Of a DNA stretch of 64,000 nt, positions 48,831 to 60,633 are shown piece by piece (positions within the stretch are counted from its first letter, which is position 1; every line of letters starts with the position of its first letter). Origin of the DNA: Yamagishiella unicocca. Taxonomy: Eukaryota; Chlorophyta; Chlorophyceae; Chlamydomonadales; Volvocaceae. The notes beneath the pieces were generated by a model. The model was not told the origin of the DNA. It saw only the letters and a program-made list of their open reading frames with translations, and ran no database searches. Made by a program: the position numbers and the translations under genes. Location: contig BDSL01000011.1 of NCBI GenBank assembly GCA_003116995.1, positions 1,240,001-1,304,000 of the forward strand. The letters run 5' to 3'.

Positions 48831-49554
48831 AACGGCAACAAGGAGGCTGTGGGGACATGCCGAGATCGAAATGGGATTGCCGGGCTCCTATGCGTTTGAT
48901 GGGGGCTTCTCGGCTGTCGGCGATGGTTCGTGCCTGGTAGCACAAATCGCCTTGCACACAGGACGCGAGCCTTTCTTGCGGTACCCAGTAACTACGAGAA
49001 CTTCTTCAAAAGAGATACTCTGTGTGCGCGCGAGCCAGCGCCGAAGTGGATACATGAAGCCGCACAAAGTGAGGCTAAACGAACGCGGCATCCACCATAA
49101 AGGAAGCTAACGCCTACCGAGCAAAGTCCGGCTCTGCTTGAGCCCGAACGCGCGCACACGCGACTTCCATGCCGTCGTCACACTCCCGCTCTGGCCTGAT
49201 ACTGGCTGCAGCCGCATCCAGATGCTACAGTATCCACCAAAGGCACCTTTTCGGGCGCCCTCGCCGCGTGTTGGTGCAGACACCCGCAGCTGAGTGCACC
49301 AATGGTGCACTCGCTCGTCCAACTTGCCTTCGCCTGAACTTGGTCAAGCTGGCAACCGGCTACCGCATTTACATCGAGTCTGTAAAGTAGTGTACAGTCT
49401 TTGCGTCTGCGATAGTATGACACCAGATACCCCGGACCGCCACACACAGAGCCAAGCGCCGTACGAGAAGTACGCCCAAAGCCAAAGTGCGTGCATGTCC
49501 AAAGCGATAGAGGAAAGCTTGTGGCGGGGGTGGGTGTGGCAGGGGCGGTGAGAA

Positions 49555-49735
49555 CTATCTTGGCTTGGGCTCAAGGGGACGGTCGGCCTATCTGGATTGG
49601 ACTCGCGGGGGCAGGCGCGCTAACTGGGATTGGAAACCGGGGGGTGGGCGCGCTAGCTGGATTGGAAACCGGGGGGCGCGCGCGCTATCTGGGATTGGAA
49701 AGCTGGGGGCGGTCGGGCAATTTGGATTGGGAAGC
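49555..49735. repeat. About 33-bp degenerate minisatellite, copy 2
   Basis: Counterpart of 20,565-20,775, one unit shorter. Confidence 0.85.
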
Positions 49736-52219
49736 GGGAGGCATTTCCGCTATTTGAGATTGCAGCGCCGGGAAGATTAGCGTCCGGGGGGCACCCCGTA
49801 GATTGGCGAAATCGGCGCGGCTCCTACCCTCTGCTCAGCGCTGCTGCATGCCATTCACGCCTCCCCGTACCCCTGACCCCCGTACTTCTGACCTGGTTGG
49901 ATTCTGTCGCTGCCGCCTGCAACAAAAGCAGGTAAAATTACCTGACAGATGCAAATGGATGGCTGTCTATCATCCGACTGCCCCGCACCCCGACTGACTG
50001 ACTGACGAGCTGCACCCTGAAATTCGCTGCATGCAGAAGAAGTGAAAGGGAGCGTGAGTGGAGGGAGCTGTCCCGAGGTGGTTGCAGCAGTCGGCTGCAT
50101 GTGCACCTAGGTGGCAAACGTGTTTTTCCGAGTCCTCAATTTTTGGGGTTTGAGGCACCGCAGGGGGTTCTCTCCCATGTCCGGACCCCTTAAATTTCTA
50201 TGTATCATTTTGAAGCCAGAGTCGGGGCCATGTTTTTGATTTTGGAGGACCCAGAGGACCCGGACCCTGTGCTTGTGCACCCACTTGTTGCACCTGCCGG
50301 TTTGGCCGGGTGCTCTATCTGCATTCATACGTCATGATGCAGCAAATTGCGCATGTCAATGCAGTGATGCAGGTAGATAATTGCATACGTGACGGAGTGG
50401 TGGCTGTAGTGACAGGCCCCGCTGTGCTGATGACCGAATGAAAGACTACTGGCTGCCATGACATTATTACAAGTGGGACTTCTGAGGGCTGAATTTGTGT
50501 ACCATGTGCAATGTTTAAGATGTCCCTGCGCTAGCAGGCACACGTTTTGGGGGCGGTAATGGCAATCGAGGTTGGGAGCAGTGTCACATCGGTGCACGCT
50601 AGTATGGCAGGCAGGGATATGTACAGAGGCAGGTGGGGGAAGTGGCAGGGTGCATTTCATTTATCTTTGCATGGATGTGCGCGTCTGCACATCCTTGATT
50701 GCAACGTGCAGCAGCACCCCTGACGACATGGCTGGAAGGGTTGTTAGTCGCTGCTGGCAGTGGGGACTCAAAGTTCTGGGGAGCCATTGAGCGCAAGTGC
50801 TGGGTGCAGCACTGCTTGTATGCACATGCGCAGGTGCAATGTGCTGAGCCGCTGGTGAGACTGGCTGTAATGGGCTTGTGCATTCCTGCTGGTTGTGCAT
50901 TCCTGCTGGCCGTGCCTTGGATTGCTGGGGAAGGCAGGGACTGTGGACTGGTGACGCCGGGCACAAAAATCTGGTTGCAAAAGGCAGCTGCACGGGTCAG
51001 GAGGGACTGTTGCATCAGCGACCTATGGCTTTACAGTTGATGCGCACCTCGCCAAACTGCAGCAGGGAGAGGGGGTGGGGGGTAGAAGACTCCACGTTGG
51101 ACACTCCCGGACCCACCCACCCCCCATGCATACCACAGGAGGGGGGGGAGGGGCCGAAGACTCTTCGTTGGAAACTCTCGAACCCACCCACCCCCCAGGG
51201 GGTAAGGGGTAGGCAGGAACACAGTCTGCCGCGTACAGCATGCCGTACCGTCGTACTGCCGTACCTGCTCCTTGGGCTTGCCCTTGAGCGCGCCCATGTC
51301 CTCGAAGGCCGCCCCCAGCGGCACCACCAGCTCCATGGCCTCGGGGTCGGCCTCGCCGCCGTTGAGGCTGCAGCGCAGCGGCTCGCGCCGCTCAAAGCCG
51401 CCACCGCCCCGCCGACGCACCGCACCGTTAGCCGTACAATTTCGTCCAACGGTGTATCGGCGGGGCGCCTCGCCAGGTCGATTAGCGCGCCGGCCAGGTA
51501 TTTTCCCGCCTCGGCGGCCACCTCTTCGACACCATGATCCCCCTCTGCTTCCCCCGGATGGGCGCCAGTGTGAGCACCAGCCACGACAGCTGTAGCAGCA
51601 GCGCCACCATCGGCGCCCTGGGTCGCGGTGGTGGTATCGGTCCCAGGCCCCGGGGCACTGCCACCAAGCTCCACCGCTGCGCCGCCTCCGCTCCCCCCAG
51701 CTGAGGCCTCGCCGCTACTCGAGGTCCCTGCTACCGCGCGTCGATTCACGCCCTGCGTAAACGAAAGGTTTTACCCCCATGCCACCTTGGGCGACAAAGA
51801 ACCAAAATTCCAGCGGCCAAAGCAACACGCGGATGTTGCAGGCCTCTCGCGACCTTAGACCTAAACAACCAAAAAACGAAAAACAAACGCGTCCATGGAC
51901 CTGTGGGCCACATACGCCCGCCATACCCCGCAACACTCCCACCTCTGGATTCCCTCACCTGCCGCACGACGGCGAAGAACATATCCCTGCAGCGCTCCCG
52001 GTTGCTGACCCGCCGTTGCTGCTCCTGGCTCCGAGACTTACCTGACGCCATGTCATTCCTGGACTGCAGCATAGGGCCCACCAGCTGCAGCCGCTGGCCT
52101 GCGGGCGCCAAGCGAGTGGGGCGGCGGGCGACATCCCCCGCAGGTAGGGCCAGGAGGCGGGTGAGGTTTGAGGCGCTGAGGAAGGGGTCGGGAGACGTGG
52201 GACGGGCACTTTGGGTCTC

Positions 52220-52345
52220 TCCCTCCCTCTCCCTCCCTCTCCTTCCCGCTCCCTACCCTCTCCCTCCCTCCCTCTTCCTCTCCCTACCCTTCCTCGAACC
52301 CTTCCTCTTCCTCTCCCTACCCTTCCTCTTCCTCTCCCTACCCTC
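52220..52345. repeat. CT-rich expansion in the codanin-1 pseudogene
   Basis: Irregular ctctccctaccc and ctcttcct units. Unit 1 has only a short version near 40,970, followed by about 300 bp (including the 41,132 MITE half) that is absent here. Confidence 0.75.
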
Positions 52346-53904
52346 TCCGTCCATCCCTCTGGGTAGGTGTACACGTAAGTTGCGTGTGCCCAGCCCAGCC
52401 CAGCCACCGCGCTGGCTGGCTACCTAGCTGCCTTCCACAAGGCCTGCTTCAACCCTCTCCCGTACGCGCCACCAGACCCACCAAACCCTATCCGGCCCTC
52501 TCACACGCACCCCCCAGCGCGTCAACAGCCCGGCTCCGCGCGAGACTGCGCTCCCGCCGCTGAGCCGCCGCGTCGGCGGCCGCCGCCAGCGCCGGCGCCG
52601 CCAGCCTGGCGGCGGCGCATGCAGCCACCGCCGCCAGGAGGCGGTGCCCCAGCCCCGACAGTAACCCTCCGCAGCGCGATAGTACGGCGCAGCCGTACTG
52701 TACGGCGACGTGCAGGGGCCATTCGGAGCGGCCTCTTGCCGTTAAGGTCGTGGCGGTGCCTGCCGCCGTGGCCGTCACGGATGCGGGGACAGAGGACGCG
52801 GCGGGGTTCGGCGCCGCGCTGCTATCGGCCTCAGCGGCTATTAACACCTCGGGCGGACACGCCAGCAAGTACAGCAGCTCCGAGACCTCGTCCTGTGAAA
52901 CGCAGCAGCGGTTTCGTCAGTGGGTTCTGCTTCCCGGGATAATACCAAAGCCACGACGTTGGATAGGGAGTACACAAATGCGTGGGCCCAGCACAACCTT
53001 GCCGCTGGTGGCGCTTGGCAAAGTAATTTCCTTCCATCCGACAGAGCATCCACACCCACCACGCGGCGTCGGATGCAGCACGCAGCGCCCACCACGAGGC
53101 GCTGATGCTCTTCCTTCCATCCGTCAAGCCAGCATGCTGCACCCAGCACCCGAACGCAAAGCTGCTCACCTGCAGGCAGACCACGTGGCCCGCGCACAGC
53201 ACCCACGCGTGCAGTCGAGCGAGACGGTCATGGGCCGGCCCCCACACACGCCCCAAGTCTGTGGACGCTGAGGCGGCAGCCGCCGCCGGTGCGGCGCTAG
53301 GGCCGACCCACGGGTCGGCGCCGCGTTTGACCTCAGCCCGTGACACGCCTGCATGCCCCCCAGTGGCGGAGGTCACTGCCGAGCACCCCGCGGGGCTCTC
53401 CTCCACGTCCGGCAGGCGCCCGACGCCGACGCCACCCACCGGCGGTAGCCGCGGATGCTGAGGCCGGCGATGGTCCAACGGCGGGCGTCGGCGTGGGGCC
53501 GGCTGTAGCGGTGGCCCATGAGGATGTTGGCGTGGCGACGGTTGGCGTGGATGGAGGCGGGCGTGTGGAGCTAGGGAGAGCAGGGAAGGCTGAGGGGCTT
53601 GGGGGCGCGGCGCTAATGGACCTGCGAGATGGCTGCGGTTGTGGAGAGTGGGCAGCCGGGGAGACAGTGTTGATTGTGGGGGACGGGGGGGGGGTAACTC
53701 GTCGCTGGGTTCGGGCAATTGGGTCGTGCAGGTGCAGTATTTAAGCAAGTCCCCGGGAGAGGTGTGAGAGAGGCATGCGTCGAGCGTGGGGGCGCTAGGT
53801 CTGAGCGTAAGCAGCTCTCCCTCCCGTGATGTCCGGTGAAGAGCCGCCGCGCGCGCGGGCTGCTGGTGGAATCGATATCAAAGTGGTTGGAAGCAGGTTT
53901 CACC

Positions 53905-54086
53905 TGTAACGTGCAAGGGCCCGTTACATACATGACTATGGATGCTTATGGGGTTAAGGCAGGCAACGGCCTGTTACGCTTATGCCCGCGATGATGTCAT
54001 CCGTACAGCGGATGTCCCTTAAGGTTTGGGGCTTGCCCGCGAACCGGTGTCTTTAGACGCCACCAAAAGTGGACATGTACGTTGCA
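53905..54086 (+). repeat. 5' LTR
   Basis: Begins TGTAACGTGCAAGGG and ends TACGTTGCA. Matches the 3' LTR over all 182 bp by eye. Confidence 0.95.
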
Positions 54087-54088
54087 GC

Positions 54089-54100
54089 TGGTATCGAGAC
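54089..54100 (+). other. Primer-binding site
   Basis: TGGTATCGAGAC starts 2 bp after the 5' LTR. The first seven bases match the complement of the 3' end of initiator tRNA-Met (TGGTATC...); the rest is imperfect, so the exact tRNA is uncertain. Confidence 0.65.
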
Positions 54101-54213
54101 GATTTTCCTGATCTCTGGGCTTTGTTGAGGACCCCACTGCTTGAGACATTGTAGTCTCCTCCTAGTCGAGGGTTCGTTTTCACCTAGGTTGCCGATTCTA
54201 GTGAATCGCTAAG

Positions 54214-55383
54214 ATGTCGGACAATGTAGCAGAGCAGCTTGCGGCGACTGCTGAGGATCTCGGCGACTTGGATCTTATTGATGAGGACCCGCCTGCAGCT
54301 GGGCAGCAACAAGGTCCCGGTCCAAGCGCGGCCAAGGGGCCCAGTGCCGACGCAGGTGCTGCTGGGCGCACGGGGCGTGAGTCTGCGCGCGACGGCGATG
54401 ACGTTGTCATGCGCGAGGCTCCCGAGAACCGCGCAGGCCCGTCAAGTCGATCAAGGTTGCCGGATGCGCCAGCACAGGATAAGCGTCGCCTCATGAATGC
54501 AGAGGGCGCGCGCAAGGCTGGGCTTCCGACACGTTCGTATATCGACTTTACGTTAGATGAGCTGGACGATGTGCTGACTGTCGGTGGATATGCCACCAAT
54601 GAGACGGTAGCAACTCGCTGGCTTTTCCTACAGTTTTCCCCGCCACAGACTGTTATTGATTTGAGGGAGGCGGTTGCGGCGCTGGACCCACCGGTCATTC
54701 CCAACATGTCGTGGCTCAAGGATTGGTTCAAGGCTTATATTACGACGGCCGAGGGTGCATCGGTCTATAACGGCATCCGCCGGCTCAAGTCGGCGAAGCC
54801 GTTCCGGACAGTGGACGAGGCGGTTCAGTTGGTCACTGACTTGAAGCGCGAGCTTCCGGCCAAGACACCTGACGCTCTTTTCGTCTATCTGCTCGTGGAC
54901 CTTGCGCCGGACGCTTTGAAGGACCGCTTCATGTACGACCGCTCCACGGACAAGAAGGAGTGGACGGACCTGAAGGCGTTCCTAGCACACCTCAAGAACT
55001 TCGCAGCAGAGGTGAAGACGCTCGCTGCGGGAGGGGCGAAGGGTGGTGCATCGGGATCGGGTGCTAGTGGCTCCGGTTCGGGACGCTCTGTTTCTGTCGG
55101 TCGTGAACGGCCCTCTGGTGGGAGGTTGCAACACCCCGCCAAGAAGCCGAAAGGGTCAGGCATGCCAGAGCGTATCCCCCTCAGTGCACGATTTCGTCGT
55201 CCTACGGCCGCCGCCAAGACCATTTGGATTAAGGGGCGTACCGGGGCCGAGATCGAGGCCTTGAAGGAGCGTAAGCTGTGCCTGCTTTGCGAGTCGGATC
55301 GGCATTTTGCGCAAGACTGCTCGCAGGCTGATGGCAAGTTTGCGCGCGGAGAGTTCTTTTTCTACGAGCGTCAGAAGCCCTGA
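54214..55383 (+). CDS. Retrotransposon Gag
   Basis: 389 residues. The N-terminal 100 residues are acidic and low-complexity. A helical capsid-like region follows (about 105-270, including the pattern W...FKAYI and L..FL..L of Gag retrotransposon proteins). Then a Gly/Ser and basic stretch and one zinc knuckle, CLLCESDRHFAQDC (CX2CX4HX4C, about residues 355-368). It should form the particle and bind the element RNA. Ends at UGA 55381-55383, in the same frame as pol. Confidence 0.92.
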   Translation: MSDNVAEQLAATAEDLGDLDLIDEDPPAAGQQQGPGPSAAKGPSADAGAAGRTGRESARDGDDVVMREAPENRAGPSSRSRLPDAPAQDKRRLMNAEGARKAGLPTRSYIDFTLDELDDVLTVGGYATNETVATRWLFLQFSPPQTVIDLREAVAALDPPVIPNMSWLKDWFKAYITTAEGASVYNGIRRLKSAKPFRTVDEAVQLVTDLKRELPAKTPDALFVYLLVDLAPDALKDRFMYDRSTDKKEWTDLKAFLAHLKNFAAEVKTLAAGGAKGGASGSGASGSGSGRSVSVGRERPSGGRLQHPAKKPKGSGMPERIPLSARFRRPTAAAKTIWIKGRTGAEIEALKERKLCLLCESDRHFAQDCSQADGKFARGEFFFYERQKP

Positions 55384-58300
55384 CGTGAGGTGCCTTGCAT
55401 GGGTTTGGACCCACCCCACGGCGATGACGGGACTATGCCGTGTACGCGGGGCTTATGTGTTTCAAGCTCGTTTGCGGCAGCTTCTGAGGCTGTGCAAGGC
55501 GATGCTGATGTTTTGCTGCCAAAAGAGTCGGCGTCTGGACGCGTGACTTCTGGGCGCATATGTACGGAGGGAGCAAGGAATGCACCTGTTTTGACCGTTA
55601 GTTCGGATCAACCGTTGCGAGACGAGGTTGCGACTAAGAAGGATGTACAGCGTGTACGACAAAACCTGGACTCGGCTACGACTGCTCGTGCGTTGGAGGC
55701 GCCAGCAGGGCGCACGTGTAACGCTAAGACGAACAGTTCTATGCCAGTCGCAGCTGTTCCCGTACCGCCCGAGCATACCATTCGCAAGCCTGAGTTCCAG
55801 CAATTGCAGCGGTTAACAGGTCGGCATTTCACTTGGGACGCATGCGCATCCGATGACGGGTCCAATGCTATGTGTCCGAAGTTTAGCTCGCCTACCACTA
55901 GCTTCTTGCATGATAGTTGCGCAGGGCATCATGTTTGGATGCACCCACCACGGGCTCGCATTGAGGAGTTCCTGCGTCACTACCTGCGTTGCAAAACGTT
56001 CGCACCGGCTACCACTTCAGGCGGCTTTCTGTTGCCCAAGTGGGTTCACGCGCGGTGGCGACCGTTGCTTGTGGGCATGCAAAAGCTGCACGAGTTTCAT
56101 GCAGGGTATCACTTGTTCACTGCTGCTAAGGTGAAAGGTAGTGCTCCAACACGTGTGAACGGGGTGCCGTACGGTATGGAGTTTTGGTATGACCCTCCCG
56201 TACAGCATCAGGATGCTGCTGTTTGCGCTGCCATGCCTGTTCCGTTCACTGTTTCTCCCAGCTTGGTCATGCAGTTTGCAGGAGCTGTGTGCCACAAGGA
56301 GGCGACCATTCTCATCGACACGGGTTGCCAGCCGGCTCATCTGCTAAGCACGGGTTTTGCTCGCCGTGTAGGGTTGCACATACAACCGCCTGATGCGTCG
56401 ACTGTTGTTCCCCACCTCGCTATGGGTAATGGTCAGCATGTACCATTGACAGGATTTGCCACAGTTCATGTTCGCCTGCAAGGTTATAAGGCACGCTTGC
56501 AGTGCGCTGTGGTTGATCTTGCGCCCAATTTTGATCTTATCCTTGGGGATCCTTGGGTGCAGGCTACGGGTGCTGTGCTTGACTTGTACCATCGTGTCGC
56601 TCGCCTTACGCGCTTGCCGCGACGGCCTGTGTTGCGTAATGGTCCTTTTGAGCCTGTGCCGAAGCCTCCACCAACCCCTTATGATCCTGCTCAATGTTCG
56701 CTGATTCAGGCGTATGAAGACGGCGATGTGGCTTTCCTTTGCATGGTTACCGAGGTCTCAGCTCTGGAGGTGCCTTCGGAACCGGGGGGAGGCGAGGCGC
56801 CGCCGCCTGTCATTGAAACCGCATTCGCACGTAAGGTACGTGAAGCCGTGCGCGGCGATACGCCTGCGGATCTGCGGTTAAGGGCCTTGTTGCTGGAAAA
56901 GGAACACCTATTTCCGGATCAGTTGCCCGCAAAGTTACCACCTGATAGGGGCCTGCCTTCAGTTGTACCGTTAGAACCGGGTGCTCGTCCTCCGGCACAG
57001 CGTATGTTTCGATATTCGCTGCCCGAACAAGAGGAGATGCAACGGCAAATTACGGACCTGTTGGCAAAAGGCTTTATCGAACCGTCATGTTCGCCGTTCG
57101 GTGCTCCGGTCCTATTCGTTAAAAAGAAGGACGGTACGCTTCGGATGTGCGTTGATTACCGTGCTGTCAATAACGTTACGATTAAAAACCGTTACCCGTT
57201 ACCACGGATAGACGATTTACTCGATCGACTGCGCGGAGCGAAAGTGTTTAGTTCCCTCGACCTGACACAGGGGTACCACCAGATTCGGTTACCGCCTAGT
57301 GATATCGAGCGAACTGCGTTTCGTACTCCTTTCGGGCATTATCAGTACAAAGTTATGCCGTTTGGGTTAACGAACGCACCAGCTGTCTTCCAGTCTGCGA
57401 TGAATGCGGCTTTGCAAGGCTTGCCGTACGTCGTCGTATATTTGGATGACATCTTGATTTTCTCGCACTCCGCTGAGGAACACGTGGAACATTTACGCAC
57501 GGTCCTGGAGCGATTAGAGCAGCATCAGTTTTACTGCAAGCTGCCTAAGTGCGAATTCTTTAAGCCTTCGGTTACCTTCTTGGGACACATCGTGTCGGCC
57601 GACGGGGTACGGCCTGACCCACGGAAGACCGCTATCGTTCAGGAGTGGTCTGTCCCCACGAACGTATCCGAACTACGTGCCTTCCTAGGTCTCGCTAACT
57701 ACTTTAGGAAGTTCATACGGGCGTATGCGGCGATGGCTGCACCGCTGACGAACCTCCTTTCGCCGAAAGTTAGGTGGGACTGGACGGAAACATGTGACGA
57801 GGCTTTCCGACGGATTAAGGAAGCTCTCACAACGGCACCTGTGCTAGCGCTGCCAAATCCGCGCGAGCCTTTTGAGGTCATTGCGGATGCCAGTGATTTT
57901 GCGCTAGGTGCAATTCTGCTCCAACATGGCAGGCCTGTGGCTTTTGAAAGTCGAAAGCTAATTCCTGCGGAGCGCAACTATGTGACCACAGAGCGTGAAC
58001 TACTCGCTGTTGTGCATGCTCTCAAATTGTGGCGATGTTATCTTGAAGGTGTCAAGTTCACGGTCGTTACGGACCACGAACCCAACACTGCCATGCGCCG
58101 GAAAAATCTTCTCTCTCGACGACAGGCGCGGTGGTCGGAGTTTCTGGAGTCCTTTGATTTCGACTGGCAGTATCGCGCGGGACGCTGTAACCCAGCGGAT
58201 CCGTTGTCTCGTCTTCCGGGACACGTCGAAGTCCAAGTGGCAACAGTAATGACGATTAGTGCTCGGCGGTTGGGGGAATTAACCTCCTTCCCGGGTGCCG

Positions 58301-60096
58301 CCGCAGAGCTCTCCAGCTCTTTTCCTAAGTTCGAAGAGACGGTTCAAGAAGGGTATGGTCATGATCCCTGGTTTGCTGACACGACCGAGGCTGCGAACTT
58401 TCGAAAGGCAGTTGGCGTGACGCAAGCTCATGGCTTTTGGTTCCTTGGAGATGCGATGGTGGTTCCAGATTATAAGGAGCTGCGCGCAACTGTTCTCCGC
58501 TTATGTCATGACCATCCGTTAGCAGGCCATACAGGCGTTACCAAAACGCTTCAGTTGGCGCGGAGGCACTTCTGGTGGCCACGGATGCGTCGTACGGTTA
58601 GCGACTTTGTTCGCTCATGTGACAGTTGCCAACGGGTTAAGGCGAGTTCGTCGCTCCCGGGCGGTATGCTTCTTCCGTTGCCACTTCCAGATCAGAAATG
58701 GTCTGTGGTTACAATGGATTTCATCACCGACTTACCCCCGGACCCCAACGGTAACACGTCGATTTATGTGTTTGTTGACAAGCTTACTAAGATGGTACGC
58801 TTTGTCCCATGTTCGGCCAACATCGATTCCGTCGGTGCTGCTGAAATCTTCTTTAACACAATAGTGTGCTCCTATGGGTTGCCACTGATTGTGGTCAGTG
58901 ATCGTGATCCCACGTTTACGGCTGCCTTTACGGAGTCGTTGTACGCTGGGTACGGCATTGACGTACGTCATAGTTCCGCTTACCACCCACAGACGGATGG
59001 CCAAACGGAGCGTATTAATCGTGTCCTCGAGGATATGTTGCGGCATTATGTAGCCGGCGACCCTGCCTCTTGGTCTCGTTTCTCACCGATGGCTGAGTTT
59101 GCCATTAACAACTCGGTCCATGAATCCACCCATACTACGCCTTTTCGGTTGATGTATGGTTATGAACCCCTTACGCCTGCTTCCCATTTGGTCCGCAATT
59201 TGGGGGAGGCGAGGACTCGTACGCTGCGGGAACGTATGGTCCAGACACGTGCAAGGGCCGTCGCCAATGGTGCGAACCTTGGCGCCGAGCTCGCAGGCGC
59301 AAATGCTGACGCGCCAGGGGCAAACCTGGGCGCCGAGCTGGCCAACCCTCTTGCTGTTCGTTTTTCCACGGACATGCAACGCGCTTTGGAACGAGCTAAG
59401 GCATGTTTGAGTGCTGCTCGTGATCGGATGAAGAAGTGGGCTGACACGCGCCGCTCAGCAAGGGGACTGTCTGTTGGAGATCGAGTCCTTCTGAGCACGC
59501 AGCATATGCGACTTGAGGGACCGCGCAAGCTGTTGCCTCGGTTTATCGGGCCGTTTGCGGTAACTGAAAAGATCAACGAGGTCGCGTACCGGTTGGATCT
59601 TCCACCTTCGGTTCGGCTGCATAACGTGTTTCATGTGTCACTTCTTCGCCCGTACCACGACGGTGGTCGCGCTAAGGTACCTCCACCACCTGAGATAGTC
59701 GATGGTGAGCTGGAATTTGAGGTCGAGCAAATCTTGCTTCACAAGATTGTGAAGGAGAAGCGTCGAGCCGTACGGTACTATTTGATGCGTTGGAAAGGTC
59801 AGGGTCCTGAGTACGACTCGTGGGAGCCCGAAGCACACCTGACCAACTGCGGCGATTTATTACGCGACTACTGGGCTCATCAAGGTGCAGATGTAGATGC
59901 TACGAAGTCCCAATCTCAGTCCGCACGTTCGCGTGGGACGAGTGATGGCTCGGAGCCGCAACGAGCGCCTATGATTACACGACACGGCCGTGCAATCAAG
60001 AAGCCGATGCGCTTCGCTATGTTCCTCACCCACCTATTTGCCATCAGCGGGGTTCCGGATGCCCTGCTTTCCCACGCTATGTGGCGGTGGAAGTAG
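55384..60096 (+). CDS. Retrotransposon Pol with N-terminal methyltransferase-like domain
   Basis: Open in the gag frame straight after the UGA; the first ATG is at 55399. Numbered from 55390 (1,568 residues). Residues about 130-235: [16 protein letters not shown] ... VWMHPP ... LLPKWV, resembling phage-type Dam adenine methyltransferases with NPPY changed to HPPR. Protease IDTG (Asp 310). Reverse transcriptase YLDD (684-687). RNase H first Asp at 833. Integrase zinc finger (HDHPLAGH ... CDSC, about 1037-1080) and DD35E triad Asp 1110, Asp 1171, Glu 1207. Chromodomain about 1441-1495 (EVEQILLHK ... YLMRWKGQ ... DSWEP), which in this group guides integration to marked chromatin. All catalytic residues except those of the methyltransferase-like part look intact. 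Confidence 0.95.
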   Translation, partial: REVPCMGLDPPHGDDGTMPCTRGLCVSSSFAAASEAVQGDADVLLPKESASGRVTSGRICTEGARNAPVLTVSSDQPLRDEVATKKDVQRVRQNLDSATTARALEAPAGRTCNAKTNSSMPVAAVPVPPEHTIRKPEFQQLQRLTGRHFTWDACASDDGSNAMCPKFSSPTTSFLHDSCAGHHVWMHPPRARIEEFLRHYLRCKTFAPATTSGGFLLPKWVHARWRPLLVGMQKLHEFHAGYHLFTAAKVKGSAPTRVNGVPYGMEFWYDPPVQHQDAAVCAAMPVPFTVSPSLVMQFAGAVCHKEATILIDTGCQPAHLLSTGFARRVGLHIQPPDASTVVPHLAMGNGQHVPLTGFATVHVRLQGYKARLQCAVVDLAPNFDLILGDPWVQATGAVLDLYHRVARLTRLPRRPVLRNGPFEPVPKPPPTPYDPAQCSLIQAYEDGDVAFLCMVTEVSALEVPSEPGGGEAPPPVIETAFARKVREAVRGDTPADLRLRALLLEKEHLFPDQLPAKLPPDRGLPSVVPLEPGARPPAQRMFRYSLPEQEEMQRQITDLLAKGFIEPSCSPFGAPVLFVKKKDGTLRMCVDYRAVNNVTIKNRYPLPRIDDLLDRLRGAKVFSSLDLTQGYHQIRLPPSDIERTAFRTPFGHYQYKVMPFGLTNAPAVFQSAMNAALQGLPYVVVYLDDILIFSHSAEEHVEHLRTVLERLEQHQFYCKLPKCEFFKPSVTFLGHIVSADGVRPDPRKTAIVQEWSVPTNVSELRAFLGLANYFRKFIRAYAAMAAPLTNLLSPKVRWDWTETCDEAFRRIKEALTTAPVLALPNPREPFEVIADASDFALGAILLQHGRPVAFESRKLIPAERNYVTTERELLAVVHALKLWRCYLEGVKFTVVTDHEPNTAMRRKNLLSRRQARWSEFLESFDFDWQYRAGRCNPADPLSRLPGHVEVQVATVMTISARRLGELTSFPGAAAELSSSFPKFEETVQEGYGHDPWFADTTEAANFRKAVGVTQAHGFWFLGDAMVVPDYKELRATVLRLCHDHPLAGHTGVTKTLQLARRHFWWPRMRRTVSDFVRSCDSCQRVKASSSLPGGMLLPLPLPDQKWSVVTMDFITDLPPDPNGNTSIYVFVDKLTKMVRFVPCSANIDSVGAAEIFFNTIVCSYGLPLIVVSDRDPTFTAAFTESLYAGYGIDVRHSSAYHPQTDGQTERINRVLEDMLRHYVAGDPASWSRFSPMAEFAINNSVHESTHTTPFRLMYGYEPLTPASHLVRNLGEARTRTLRERMVQTRARAVANGANLGAELAGANADAPGANLGAELANPLAVRFSTDMQRALERAKACLSAARDRMKKWADTRRSARGLSVGDRVLLSTQHMRLEGPRKLLPRFIGPFAVTEKINEVAYRLDLPPSVRLHNVFHVSLLRPYHDGGRAKVPPPPEIVDGELEFEVEQILLHKIVKEKRRAVRYYLMRWKGQGPEYDSWEPEAHLTNCGDLLRDYWAHQGADVDATKSQSQSARSRGTSDGSEPQRAPMITRHGRAIKKPMRFAMFLTHLFAISGVPDALLSHAMWRWK

Positions 60097-60125
60097 GGTT
60101 GGTTGGCTGTCGGGACGACCAGCCA

Positions 60126-60141
60126 TTTAGGAGGGGGATGA
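60126..60141 (+). other. Polypurine tract
   Basis: Purine-rich taggagggggatgat directly before the 3' LTR, the expected plus-strand primer. Confidence 0.85.
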
Positions 60142-60323
60142 TGTAACGTGCAAGGGCCCGTTACATACATGACTATGGATGCTTATGGGGTTAAGGCAGG
60201 CAACGGCCTGTTACGCTTATGCCCGCGATGATGTCATCCGTACAGCGGATGTCCCTTAAGGTTTGGGGCTTGCCCGCGAACCGGTGTCTTTAGACGCCAC
60301 CAAAAGTGGACATGTACGTTGCA
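60142..60323 (+). repeat. 3' LTR
   Basis: Same 182 bp as the 5' LTR. The following TCACC is the target duplication. Confidence 0.95.
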
Positions 60324-60633
60324 TCACCCCGAATGACCGCCACCCTACCTGCTTGGCGCCCTGCAGGTGGGACCTAGTCCCGCTGCCAGGCCTGCTGTGC
60401 CGAATACCTCGGCTGTGATCCAGGTAACCGTGCTTGGCTAGCTGTAGAGCTGCGGCACGTAGCTCCGCAACCGATGGAGCCAACGATGGCGCCAATCGGT
60501 TACCGTCCGTCACGACGCCCAGCAGGTAGCTTGCAAGCCGAACACCTGAGTCATCTGCGATTAATTCTTGCAGATCGTCGCTGCCAAGCTGCTCATCAAA
60601 CAATAGCGCGAGCAAGGCTTCTGTTGCCGCCAT

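Larger units (their letters stand above)
48405..51040. other. Non-genic part of segment D, copy 2
   Basis: Matches the copy 1 stretch 19,445-22,135 apart from indels: fewer minisatellite units, about 60 bp missing near 49,905, and one fewer 17-bp unit near 50,877. No gene recognised. Confidence 0.45.
53905..60323 (+). mobile_element. Complete Ty3/gypsy chromovirus LTR retrotransposon
   Basis: 6,419 bp with 182-bp LTRs (53905-54086 and 60142-60323) that start TG, end CA and look identical throughout. Target duplication TCACC flanks it (53900-53904 and 60324-60328); the empty site in unit 1 (near 43,942) has one TCACC. Order is gag, protease, reverse transcriptase, RNase H, integrase, chromodomain, which defines a chromovirus. 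All frames are open except one UGA between gag and pol. Identical LTRs and an empty paralogous site show it arrived after the unit duplicated. Confidence 0.97.
51400..60633 (-). pseudogene. Codanin-1 pseudogene in tandem unit 2
   Basis: Pieces of the codanin-1 gene in the right order but with internal sections missing: exon 1 (60633-60349), part of intron 1 plus the start of exon 2 (53,904-53,456), the end of exon 2, intron 2 and exon 3 (53,455-52,507), exon 4 (about 52,150) and a 330-bp piece of the last exon (51,735-51,400). Most of exon 2 and exons 5-14 are gone. A 6.4-kb LTR retrotransposon sits in intron 1, 25 bp from the exon 1 donor. The product could not be functional. Exon 1 and its promoter are unaltered, so transcription from this end remains possible. 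Confidence 0.9.
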
